Shown here: piece by piece, positions 21,774-32,099 of the stretch
How the letters are laid out: every line of letters begins with the position of its first letter
Position numbering within the stretch: position 1 is the stretch's first letter
Assembly: GCA_012932865.1 (NCBI GenBank)
Contig: SAXG01000001.1
Location: 1,353,693 to 1,417,692, forward strand
Reading direction: 5' to 3'
Source of the DNA: Amylostereum areolatum
Lineage: Eukaryota > Basidiomycota > Agaricomycetes > Russulales > Stereaceae
DNA: 64,000 nt
Made by a program: the position numbers and the translations under genes
Notes under the pieces: model-generated
What the model saw: the letters and a program-made list of their open reading frames with translations, nothing else
The model's database searches: none
Told to the model about the DNA's origin: nothing

Positions 21774-23471
21774 GGCAGGGAGGATGGCGGGCGTAGAGCT
21801 GCGTGCGACGCCGAAAACGTGTTAGTGGAGTCGCACGATTGGTCTAGAAGTGGCGCGGACTGAACTTTGACAGCCTTAGACGAATGCCGCGATGCGTGTG
21901 TGTATATGTGAGCGGGGAGCTGGAGAGCGGTGGCCGCGCGTTCAAGACAAATGTCGAGATTCAAGTCACGGAGTACTGAAGCTACTGAAGGTTCACTGAG
22001 GTCGGGGCCGTCGGACAATGTGCATCCCGGCATTATCCGATTCGTTTAACCTTCGAACCGGAAGCCGGGCCGTACGTACATACTTACGCCGCCATGGCAG
22101 ACTGCAGCCAACAGCTTTCGAATCTGTCAACGTTGGCCAACCTTCCCATCGGTCTATATTTTTCTGGGCGATAGTTGCACAGGGAATCCGATGGCATGCA
22201 AAGACATAGGAGATATATATTGCAAGATCAGAGAATGAGCGAGTATGGTCCGTATCAGTGGTTACGCTTGCAAGCTACCCTTACACACACGAATTTCCCA
22301 CCGACTCAATTACGATGATGATATACGTATACGTGACGTGCAAGCGACGTCTCCCGTCCCGATGGCGATGGCGATTTTCGCCTGGTAATATAAGCTGTTG
22401 GTCAAGGATCGCGTGGCAGACCAAAGAGAAAGGCGAAACGACGGACGACGAAGAGGGAAGGACAGTCATGATGGTCAGGGGAAGATCGCGCGCACGAGGG
22501 GATTCATAGATCGCTGCGCATGCAGGGCCCAGCGGAGACAAGACCGGAAAAGCAGGAGCGGGGACAGAAATGGAGGACCGTGTACACTAGTAAGATGTCG
22601 TCAGTTCCGAGGAGACCTATGTCTGTCATTATGGCTCCGCCGATGGAGACATGGGTATCGCCGAGCGATCGATCGAGTTTAATAAGGCATCACCTGCAGT
22701 TTTGGTTGATTGATAGATACCGAAGGGATGTACTTATTTAAGTACTGCTGCGTGTGGTTGTGATTCGGCTAGAAGAACGTGACGAGCAGAAGAGAGGCCC
22801 TGGGACCGAGGGAGGCAGACTGAGAGTTGAAGCTAAGGTTGTACCAGCTACCAAGGGACCGGCGCAAGATGATTGCCCAGTGGACGGGCGGCGAATCGAA
22901 TAGGGCGTCAGTTGTAAATGAAGGGAAGCGAACAAAACGCGCGTGGGGGGCATTTATCAGAGAAGCCCAGAAGGGCGAAGGACGAAGACTTTGTATGTGT
23001 CCCTGTGGTCGACGGCATCGAGCGCTGGGGGCCCTGGGGGTGAGTTCAGTCGAAGGCGTGAGCGAGCGTGAGGGGTGGCGTGATGAAAGAGGATGAGATC
23101 ATGGGAAAAAGAAGGCGTCGGGGCTAAAAGAAGGACCGGGGGGGGAGAAGTGGGACGAAAGAGGGACGAAAAGGGGAAAGATTGGAGGTGGATCGGGGTC
23201 GAGGGATCTAGGCGAGAGAGGCAGTTGAGAGGAGGAAAGCGTCGAGGGAGGGAGTCGTTCGCGGTTCGCTGAGTCGAGCGTGATATATTATATCTCTTCG
23301 CCCCCGGCCCCCGCTAGCAGCCCCCGGCCCCCCGCTCGTGCGTTCCCTCCTCTCCCGATCTTCGAACGCGGCCGACGGTAGTTTGCAGTTCCATCCCTCG
23401 GCCAGGCACTTTCCCCGCTCCGTCTCCGTCTCCCTCCACTCTCCGGCCCCCGTTCTCCTCCCAGTTGCCTC
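21774..23471. other. Long divergent promoter region of SDHAF4 and the Zn2Cys6 factor
   Basis: About 1.7 kb lie between two divergent genes. The part from about 23080 to 23230 is strongly purine-rich on the plus strand, and the part just before the transcription-factor ATG is rich in C and T. The 21774-22033 segment is open in the SDHAF4 frame and may be 5' UTR or an upstream exon. I see no other gene. Confidence 0.5.
23284..23293 (+). promoter_or_regulatory. TATA-like box of the Zn2Cys6 factor
   Basis: The sequence tatattatat lies about 180-190 bp upstream of the start codon at 23472, just before a long C/T-rich leader. Position and composition fit a TATA element with a pyrimidine-rich 5' UTR. 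Only sequence supports it. Confidence 0.4.
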
Positions 23472-26400
23472 ATGCTCCCACCATCATATCCTTCCTCTTC
23501 CGCTTCCTCTTCCCGCCACCATCCTTCTTTTTCAGTTCCTTACCCGCCTACTCCCCCTTCAAAGAAACGCAAGATCGACCGCGCTTGCGATGCTTGTCGC
23601 CGTCGCAAAACTAGGTGTGACGGCCCTCAAACCAACGACAACGTCTGCACAAATTGCAGACACGCCCACCGCCACTGCACCTACTTGTTCGTCTTCCTTC
23701 TCCCCTTCCCTCTCCTTCTCCCTCTCACTTTTGCACCCGCAGAGAAGCCTCCAAACCCCGTGGCCCCCCTAAGGCGTCCGTCTCCCTTTCCTTCTTTCCC
23801 TTACCGCCTCTCATCGTCCTCGATCCAGGTATATAAATGGCCTTGAAGACAGGATGGAAAAAATGGAGGCTCTCCTCAAACGCGTCAGTCTCCGCTCCAC
23901 TGCTCTCCCCCTTTTCCCTCACACCTCCATCGCCATGTTCAGCTTCGTCCAGAGATCGACTTCTCCAAAGAGTTAGGCCCTCCCGTCGTCCGAGATTCCT
24001 GGAAGAAAGATTCTTTCCACCCAGAGTCCTCCTCTGACCTAAACAAGCAAGAGCGTTCACCGTCTTCGTCCTCCTCCCCCGCTTCCCATCCGCATAGGAA
24101 TGTCCCCAAGACCTCTGGCTACCACTCTGACCCCGATTACATGCCCGAAGATGACAATCATTCCGCCGACGAAGAGGACCCATACGAGGCAGAGCTCGCG
24201 CGTACCATCGAGACCATGGACAAACGTCTCAAGCTCACCGAGTTCATGCCCTCCGAGAAGAGCGATCGCCGTCTCGATCGTCGTCTCCGCTACCATGGCA
24301 GCAGCTCTCCGCACCTCCTTGCCGCCGCCGCCCAGGAGCATCGCTTAAAACATTTTGAGGCCGTCGGGAGTCATGCCCCTTCTTCAGGAGATTCCCCACC
24401 TGGGCCGGCAGACAGAGTGTGGGAGGGGTCGCACAGAGAAATGTTCTGGAGAGCCCCCGAGGTACGCCATTTTTTCATCCCCAAGTTCTCATCTACCTCT
24501 CCGCGTTGCTTAACGGACTCCGCTTCTAGTGGGAGCTCGAATACGAGGGCCTTTTCTTGACAACCACCGACTTTCCGGACCTGGATCAGTGCTGGCCAGA
24601 GCCAGATCTAGCACCTGCACTGATCGACATTTATTTTCGACATTTCAACTCCATGTTTCCCCTGTTACATCGACCGACGTTCGACCGTCAATACGCGGAC
24701 CAGCTGTATAAGCGCGACATCTGGTATGCCTGCGTTTGCATGGGCGTGTTTGCCTATCGCCAGCCGTCACATCAACGACCCTCGCGTGTTGTTCAACCAT
24801 TCAAAATACAACCCTGGAAAAGACGAGTCCAAGTGGCATTCCGCGGGAATCAAATACTATTATGTGATCATGCGTGCGTCTTTTCGACTTTGATTCATCA
24901 TTTACGTGCCAATCCTCGCTCGCAGGCGTCCTCATGGCGAAGCAGTCGATCATGACGCCTTCAAGCTTGTTTGAGGTGCAGACAATCTGTGTATGTACGA
25001 GCCATTTCTGTGGGTCTGCCGCACGTTTAGACAGGGTCTGACCCCCTCCCCCTCCCCTCCCCCTACTCTCAGCTGTCAACACACTTTCAACGCGATACGT
25101 GCTGGCAAGGCGGTTCCTGGACGAGCATCTCCACCGCCATTCGCAAAGTGCAAGATATTGGCGGGCACCGTAAGCGTTCCTACCAGCTAGGACACTTCTG
25201 TGGAGAACGAGCTCTGGAAACGCGCTTGGTGGTTCATCGTTGGAATGGATCGGACTGGCAGCGCCGCGATGGGACGACCTTGTTCTACGGGAGACGATGA
25301 GTATGTCTCTCACTCGTTATGTTACGTCCCCCTTTCTGATGGAGGTTCAGCATGGACGTTGAACTGCCCCTAGATGTTGATGATGAGTTCTGGGAGTCCG
25401 ATGACCCGACACAGGCTTTTCGACAGCCACCAGAAAAGCCGTCCCTTGTCAAGGCCTACATCCTGTGGTTAGGCCTGACGGAGATCACGGCGGAGGTCGT
25501 CAAACATTTCGTATGTATCCGGTTGGCTCTTCGGGTTGCTCCGAACCCGACTGACGACGATATACCGAACGCCTTTCAGTACATCGCAAATGAATTCAAG
25601 GCGCTTGCCATGAAGCACCCTGAGCAGCCAAACGACATCCTCAAGCGCCTCAATGCGAAGATGACGGAATGGATTGAGTCAGTTCCGGATTACCGTGCGT
25701 CGCTGCGATGTCGTTAGAGTCTCCTCCCGCGTTGCCGTCTCTGACTTTTTTGTAGTGAAGTGGTCGCCGGACATTCAAGACCCAATTATAGCCAACCAAT
25801 CCGCCACGCTCTTTCTCAATTACAATCTGGTCACCATCCTCCTGCAACGCGCCTTTCTTCCTCCGACGCTGGCTCGTATTCGGGAGCTCGGGAGCCCTTA
25901 TCGCCAGGCGATTCCGGGGTATCCCCAGGCGCTTACGACACTTGCGATCGCGGTCAATTCCGCCAAGGCGGGCACAAGGGTCCTCGACGTTGCTCGTCGG
26001 AGGGGCCTTCCGAACGTCCCACTCTTCCTGTCGTCTTCGGACGTGTTCGCGGCAGTTTTATGCCTTGACGTGTGGGTACTCAAAGTTCAGGAAAAGACGC
26101 GCCGTCTCAACGCGGAAGATCCTAGCTTTGAGACGATGCAGAAAATTGAAGCGCTCATGGCCGACCTTCACACCATCATCCAAAGCGTCGAAGATGCTGT
26201 TCCTCGTTGGGAGAGTGCTCAAAACCAAGCGTGAGGTCTCTCCTTTCCGCGCTTATCCCGCCGTCCCTTAAATTTTGTGTATCCTCCTCAGGTCCTATCT
26301 CAAGCAAGCTCTTCCAAGTCCAGAAGACGAACCGGCCGACTGGGAAGATATACAGCTGGAGGTCATGCCCCCGCTGGAAGGCGAGGACCACACACGCACG

Positions 26401-27168
26401 GCGGGGTTCGTCACCTCACCCACCCACTTCGGACAACACCATCCGTTCTACGTGGAACACGAGGGCGCCCCGAGCGTCGCATCGTCGACCGCCACCCACG
26501 CCCCGATCGCACCCTCGTTTCCTTCTCACTCCCTCCCCCCTGCGCATAACTACGCTTCCGAATCGTATTACCTCAAACACGAGGGGACATCGAGATCGGT
26601 GCTCTCCCAACCGGGTTTCGTGTCGGCACCCCCCCAGCCCCCGATTCTCCCCTCTTTGCCCTCCCTTCGTCCACACATGCCGGCATCGAACTCGTACCCA
26701 CCGCTTCCACCGCCCCACGCAGCGCACGATGCCTTTGCGGGCCCCTCGACGCTCTATCAACGACAAAGCGGAGACGTGGGTCTCAGGCCAGATGCCCGGG
26801 CTGTGGGCTCCCTCATGGAGCCTTCGCGCGGATTGTCCGCGTATCAATCAAGTGCACTCCCTCACGTAAAGCTTGAGGAGGATCAGGAGTTCGAGATCGG
26901 TCTGAGCCCATCTCAGTCTGCGTCGATGTCGGTTGCGTCACAGTCGTGGTCCGCGCATCCTGGCGGGGAACATCCCTATCGCGGCTCGAGCGTACCACGA
27001 GGGTATAGGTGCGTTGAACCTGGTCGTTTCGGTGGACATGCCCTGATCCACACCTCTCAAATTAGCTGGGATGGCGTGCAGGAATATGGAGTGTCCTCTA
27101 TGACACCACAGGACCCTAGATATCGTGAGTCTGACCCCGAGCAGGTCTTCCCTCGACCGCCCATGTGA
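23472..27168 (+). CDS. Fungal Zn(II)2Cys6 transcription factor with fungal_trans middle domain
   Basis: Fungus-specific nuclear regulator. From the ATG at 23472 there is a Pro/Ser-rich start and a basic stretch (KKRKIDRA). The zinc cluster then reads CDACRRRKTRC, nine residues, CTNCRHAHRHC, which gives C-x2-C-x6-C-x9-C-x2-C-x6-C. A short coiled-coil (YINGLEDRMEKMEALLKR, about 23831-23883) should mediate dimerisation. An acidic linker follows. The fungal_trans domain is seen in FRHFNSMFPLLHRPTFDRQY, then STAIRKVQDIGGHRKR, LWKRAWWFIVGMDRTGSAAM and GRPCSTGDDE. The tail from 26290 is Pro/Ser/His-rich and ends FPRPPM, TGA at 27166-27168. Around 25155-25205, between GGHRKRSYQ and VENELWKR, the frame shifts by one without a usable intron. 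I cannot assign targets. Confidence 0.88.
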
Positions 27169-27713
27169 TGCACCCCTTTGTGTGGGGACTTCTTGTTGTC
27201 GTTTGCTGTGAAAGCGACGGACGCTGTGAGTGCTGTTCGTTACACTACTGGTTCCAAGGTAGACTCTGTAATAGTATAAGATCCCTCTTGATCCGCCAGC
27301 GCATCGTAATGGCTTGTGTTTATAGTCGTGACGCCTCCCTGCGCACCTATTTTGTATTTACCTTTTTTGCTAACTTACTGTAGTCCTCACCCACCCCCCA
27401 CCTTTGCGGCACGCGCAAGCACTTCTTGGATACAAGGAACTCAATTGATAATCCAAAACAGTGTGTTACCAGATTACTGTATGCGACTGCTACAAAATTC
27501 GACGTCGAACAGAGCAAATTGCATGCGATACGAGTGCGCGGATGCGTAGTGATACAGGAGTATGTCGATCGACGACGTAAGGATACAAGTGCAAAGCAAT
27601 AAATACAGAGTATGGCTGCACGACAAACGCGACGAGCTTGGAGAACATAAATCATACGTTGGTGAAGTGAAGGGGGAAGCACAGTGACGTCAATTAGCCT
27701 CGGCGGCAGTTCC
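27169..27713. other. Intergenic, convergent 3' ends
   Basis: This 545-bp stretch lies between the transcription factor and the convergent F-box-like gene. I see no coding region or repeat. Confidence 0.5.
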
Positions 27714-28577
27714 TCAGACGGGGTTTTCGCGCGATAACGCGTCCGCACGCCTTCGCGAAGCAACACGCTCGTCCGCACGCTCCCACACGCCCAGTCCACC
27801 GCGAGACGCGTCCTCCCATTGGCGCACGGCGGATAATGGGGCGCCTTCTGCGACGAGGCGTGGCTCGCCGCGGTCTTGCGCCTCGCGCTCGAGGTGCTCG
27901 ATCAAAGGTGCCGCGCGCGCGCCTCCGAGGGCCTGCACGAGGAGGACGTGCAACGGTAGGTCGTCGAGAAGGGTGAGAAGCATGCTGTAAATGGATTCGG
28001 GGGGAGGGGCGTGCGCGGTCACTGGGAAGATAACGGCGAGGTGGGTGAGGTGGGAAAGAGGCCGGAGACGGGCGCTGGAGAGCTCGTCCCAGTTGTCGGG
28101 CCCGAGGTGGATGCGGAGGTGGGTGGCAGGAGCGGACAGAAAGGCGTCGTCCCAGCCGTCGCGGCAGGACTGGCCGAGGAGGTGCTGCTCGCGCGCGGCG
28201 AACGCGGGGGTGGACGTGGGGTATTGTTTCGCGTAGGATGCGAGGGAGAAGCCACAGGCGAGACTGGACACGCCAGCACAGGCGGAAAGGACGTCGTGGA
28301 TGCTGGGGAACGGTCCTGGAGCGACGATGCCAAGGTGGTGAATGCGGTCCTGGACAAAGGACGCGGGCTTGAGAGCGAGGGTGGATGAGAAAGCGCGCAG
28401 GGCGCGGGCGGACTCGAGCACGACGGTGCGATAGAGAACGGGCTCAATCCAGGCGCGCGAGTGGCTGCACACGAGGGACAGCGCGCAGGCGGTTGGACGG
28501 TGGGTGTGAGCAGCGAGCTCGAAGACGTCGCGCACGAGCTCTACGGGGAGCTGTGAGAATATAGACGGTGCAGACAT
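27714..28577 (-). CDS. F-box-like protein, single exon
   Basis: An uninterrupted 287-codon frame runs from the ATG at 28577 to a stop at 27714. The N-terminus FSQLPVELVRDVFELAAHTH, then ACALSLVCSHSRAWIEPVLY, is the short F-box-like motif typical of mushroom proteins, with the Leu-Pro and the Ser-Arg-x-Trp positions in place. The rest is Leu/Ala-rich and may form Leu-rich-type repeats (HLRIHLGPDNWDELSS, LRPLSHLTHLAVIFP). It has no introns, unlike almost all neighbours, and is G+C-rich. It is probably an SCF substrate adaptor, target unknown. It is not closely similar to the tandem F-box pair at 15-21 kb. Confidence 0.75.
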   Translation of the reverse strand: MSAPSIFSQLPVELVRDVFELAAHTHRPTACALSLVCSHSRAWIEPVLYRTVVLESARALRAFSSTLALKPASFVQDRIHHLGIVAPGPFPSIHDVLSACAGVSSLACGFSLASYAKQYPTSTPAFAAREQHLLGQSCRDGWDDAFLSAPATHLRIHLGPDNWDELSSARLRPLSHLTHLAVIFPVTAHAPPPESIYSMLLTLLDDLPLHVLLVQALGGARAAPLIEHLEREAQDRGEPRLVAEGAPLSAVRQWEDASRGGLGVWERADERVASRRRADALSRENPV

Positions 28578-28946
28578 GGTTTACTGTTGAGTGGCGTGAG
28601 TGTTGGTCGTTCTGGTCGCTGAAACGGGGTCGGGCACGCACCTGGGTGAACGCCGTCGGGGTGTCGAGAACGAGGAAGGAGGGCGGGAGGCGGGAAGGTA
28701 GAAAGGGGAGATTATGAGGAAGAGCATAGCGCGATCGAGGGACGGGGAGGAAAAGGCGGGAGACGTCTGATGAGTGGAGCTCTTTATCGCGGCTCAGCGA
28801 CGTCACCATCCCGCCTTTTTCCTTTTTCGGCACCTCCTCAAAGTTTCTATTCCTTCTACAAATAAACACAAATACCCTCCCCCTTCCCTCCAGTTCGTCT
28901 CATTTCCTCCCTCGCTTTGCTCCGTAATTGACATTATCAGGTTTGC
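28578..28946. promoter_or_regulatory. Compact bidirectional promoter
   Basis: These 369 bp separate the divergent starts of the F-box-like gene (-, 28577) and the pseudouridine synthase (+, 28947). Both promoters must lie here. The half near 28800-28925 is C/T-rich on the plus strand, like other leaders in this window. I see no TATA box. Confidence 0.5.
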
Positions 28947-30300
28947 ATGTCTGGTTTTGCGAGGGCTCCAGTTCGACGTCCTTTAGCTGCCCGCCCGGCC
29001 CCTCCCAGACCGACACGTAGCATCCCCAAACCGTCTCCTCTCTATGTCGACCGCAACATAATCGTGTGCGACAAGCCTCCCGGTTTGGTATCTCAACCAA
29101 ACTCGAGTCATATCCAAGTTCAGGTAATAATCTGGTTTCATTTTCGAAATCTGGCCTTTCTATTGATCGTGTCTGTTTTGTTCAACGTTTCCTCAGTCTC
29201 CAGGTGAGGCTTTCCTTGGGCCCGTTCTTCTGGGTAAGAAACATCTCCTTCGTGTGCTGAGAAGGCGTATTCACGGATATAAATTGTACGTTTAGGCCTG
29301 AAGAAACGGTTTGGGCTCCATGAGCTCCCGTATCCTGTCCATCGCCTCGACAAGGTAGAAAGTGTATAAGTAGTCCCATCGATGCATTGGTCTTACGCTG
29401 GTTTCCTAACAGGGAACCACCGGTGTCCTAGTCTTTGCCAAGAACCAGCAGGTGGCCAAAGGGCTCTCGCAAAGCTTCTCTACCCACTCCGTGGGCAAGA
29501 CTTACCTCGCTCTCGCAAGGGGCGGCGAGAAGACCTTCCCTACAAGAATGGGTGACATCGCGGAAGACCTTCGCTTCGACGATGGTCGCGTCTCATTGGC
29601 AAGTGGCAAAAGCGCCTCCGGAAAGAACGCACAGGTGGAGAGCCAAGTCAAAGCTGCCTCCACCCACTGGGAACTGCTCACCTCATCCGTAAGTCCGCCA
29701 CTGACTTCCAATCTTTCATTCGGCGAACGTTGACTGACGCCCGGACAGGGAAAAGCCCCGTTGTCCCTACTCAAGCTTGAACCTCGCACAGGACTCAAGC
29801 ATCAACTTCGCGTGCACCTCGCTTCCGTCCTCAAGGGTACGCATCGGCCTGCCATATCATACGGTTATAATTCAGGAGCTAATTTTGCGTGTGTCCCGAC
29901 GTGTAACTTGCAGCGCCTATCCTTGGCGATGCGCTGTACGGAAGCTCCAAGATCGCGCCCGCCATCGATACAGTGGCAAAAGTGCCAGAAGATAGAATGT
30001 TCCTGCACGCTGCATCTATCTCGTTAATGGTGGGTATCGTGGGCTTGCTCATCCCCGACGTCGAGTGCTCACTGGTCACCATCTGTCCATCAGAGATATC
30101 GTCGTACGGGAGGTCGCAAGCAGCTGCAATTGACCATTATGGCACCCCTCCCGAAAGACTTCGTGGACATATGCTGTGCATGCCGGTATCGAACTAGATC
30201 AGGACTTTGTTCGAGGTGGGGTATTTGTGGATGGGAGAGCGGATGGTCGATGGTCTGGTTCCGGACCTTGACGGAGAATGGTGCCTCTGAGATTGCTTGA
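28947..30300 (+). CDS. RluA-family RNA pseudouridine synthase
   Basis: Converts uridine to pseudouridine in RNA, probably organellar rRNA given the single-domain plan and basic N-terminus (RAPVRRPLAARPAPP). It starts at the ATG at 28947. An early exon has YVDRNIIVCDKPPGLVSQP. After an intron, LHELPYPVHRLDK is split by another intron from GTTGVLVFAKN; this is RluA motif II with the catalytic Asp. Motif III is in GLKHQLRVHLASV, followed after an intron by APILGDALYG, and later MFLHAASISLM. Donors such as gtgggtatcg and acceptors such as ccatcag are clear. Near 30183-30195 the conserved reading changes frame: GIELDQDFVRGGVFVDG is in the +1 frame and would end at 30271. The unshifted frame ends at 30298-30300. 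A single extra base is likely there. The exact RNA target cannot be read. Confidence 0.9.
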
Positions 30301-30418
30301 TATCAGCTCGCCGATTTTCCTGGAGTATGTACTCACAGGAAGGACACAAACATCACCAATAAATTGCATAACGATACAGGTATTTCTATGACAATACGGC
30401 TGCGGTTCAGACAGACAG

Positions 30419-31965
30419 TCATCCACCCGTCTTTGACCCGTTCAGCGCTGTGCTTCCGTTCGATCGGCCGTTCGCCCCGGGATAGATGTACGGCGCCCCA
30501 ATTTGTGCGTACGGCTGTGCAGGGGGAACACTCGCTGAGTTCGCCCCATTGCCAGTGTTGCCCCCAGTGCCCGTGCTGGACCGCGTAAGCGCCGTCAACA
30601 ACTCGGCCAGCCCGCTCATCTGGCTCGGCTGAAGAAGAGAGACGTTGATCTCCAGGCTGAGCGACGTCCCATTGGCAGAGGTACCGCGCAGAACGGCAAC
30701 GGATTGAGGGGTCTGCGGAGCAGTGCTAGGGGGGACGGGGTAGATTCCTAGAGCGTTGAGGGCTTGTAGGGATGATATTGGTAACTGGACGGGGATGGAG
30801 CCTGCAGACATAGATGGATGGGGGGTCTGGGTCGAGTTGGATGAAAGGGTTGCAGATGGGGCGACTGGAGTTGAGGGCGCAGTATTCTGAGCTGGTGTAG
30901 ACGGTGTGGTTAGGGGGCCAGCGGTAGAGAATCTGGAGGAAGCCGGTGTAAGGGGGATGGAGTACGAGTACGATTGTGTCGATGGTGAGGATGATGTCGG
31001 TGTTCCTTGCAGAGGGTATGGATAATATGACCGATAATGGCCATACGAAGGTGTCGAAGGTTGTGCAGGAACAAGGTTCGGTGGATAGTATGTCGGGCGA
31101 GGGGGCATGGCCGCGACCTTTTTTTCGCGTTCGAGGCGTTCCAGTTCGGCGCGAGCAGTGCGTACTTCAGCCGTCAGAGCCTGAGTTTCCGCCCGATCGC
31201 CTTCAAGAACGACTTGCGCCAGATAGTATGCTTGATCGTCCGGCGCGATACGCTGGGCAAAAATGGCTCAATAAGCGAAGAAAGACGGCGTGTGGCGGAG
31301 GGGGGGCACGTACTTTCCCAGAGCTTATCCGAACGCGTCTAAAACGGTCTTCGAGGGCGCGTTTTCGTTTGTGGCATGCTAATGCAAACCGCGTCTCTGC
31401 ACGCCAGATGAGCGGGAGGGTATAGTGAGGATTCAGAAGTGGAACGCACCTGCGAGCTCTTCCCGGATGAGATCTTCTTCGGTAGCTTTCGCCTTGCCTT
31501 TACCCATATCCTCCTTGGGAATTTGAAAGATATGATAGGGTAGGAGTCTTTTGACAACATCTTCCGTACCGGAAAATGGAGAATCGACGTCCGGGAAGAG
31601 GGTCGCTTTCTGATCTGCCGTCAAAGACGCCATAACCCTTGGATGGGAGCAAAGACTCAGAAAATGACAGGATGACGTCCCAGCGAAACGTACATATTCA
31701 GAGCTTGAAATGACAAATGTTCCTCCTCCGTTGTTAATGTCACATCCCGCGGCCGTTTACGTTGTGCACGACCGTTGTAGAGCGGAAGCTTGGAGAGATG
31801 ATCGTTGTGGACAACCGATGGCGCCGCCGTCGTCACTTGAGCGGATCCAGCGGCGACCTCCTCGGAATTATGAGAGGGATAGGGCGAGATGGCATCGTTC
31901 TGAGAGGGCTCGAGCTTGATGGGGGAAGTAGGGGATGGCAAAAGCGAATTCTCTTGAATAGCCAT
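30419..31965 (-). CDS. GLTSCR1-domain protein (possible chromatin remodelling subunit)
   Basis: The start is the ATG at 31965 (MAIQENSLLPSPTSPIKLE). The GLTSCR1/BICRA-type domain is in exons 2-4: VDSPFSGTEDVVKRLLPYHI followed by FQIPKEDMGKGKAKATEED, then ETRFALACHKRKRALEDRFR, then IAPDDQAYYLAQVVLEGDRA. A helical, coiled-coil-like segment (EVRTARAELERLEREKK) leads into a Pro/Ser/Thr-rich tail of about 230 residues (PPRPTYYPPNLVPAQ..), with TGA at 30419-30421. Introns have clear ends (gtgcgttcc..gtgcag; gtacgtgccc..tattgag). In animals the GLTSCR1 domain defines ncBAF remodelling complexes; fungal proteins with it are little studied. Its job here is inferred from the domain only. Confidence 0.8.
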
Positions 31966-32099
31966 CGGCCTCGCGTTTGGTTTGTGTACGGGTTGGCTTC
32001 GTTTACGTAACGAACAGCTGCTGCTGTAATAACGGTTTCATTGCGGCTTCATGTGGGCTACACCGGCTCCTACAACCCGTACTAATACGCTGTACTCTA

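Noticed and set aside
22030..22085. tRNA-like B-box on the minus strand (ggttcgaagg)
   Set aside because: The expected five-base stem around the loop is missing, and no A-box lies at the right distance.
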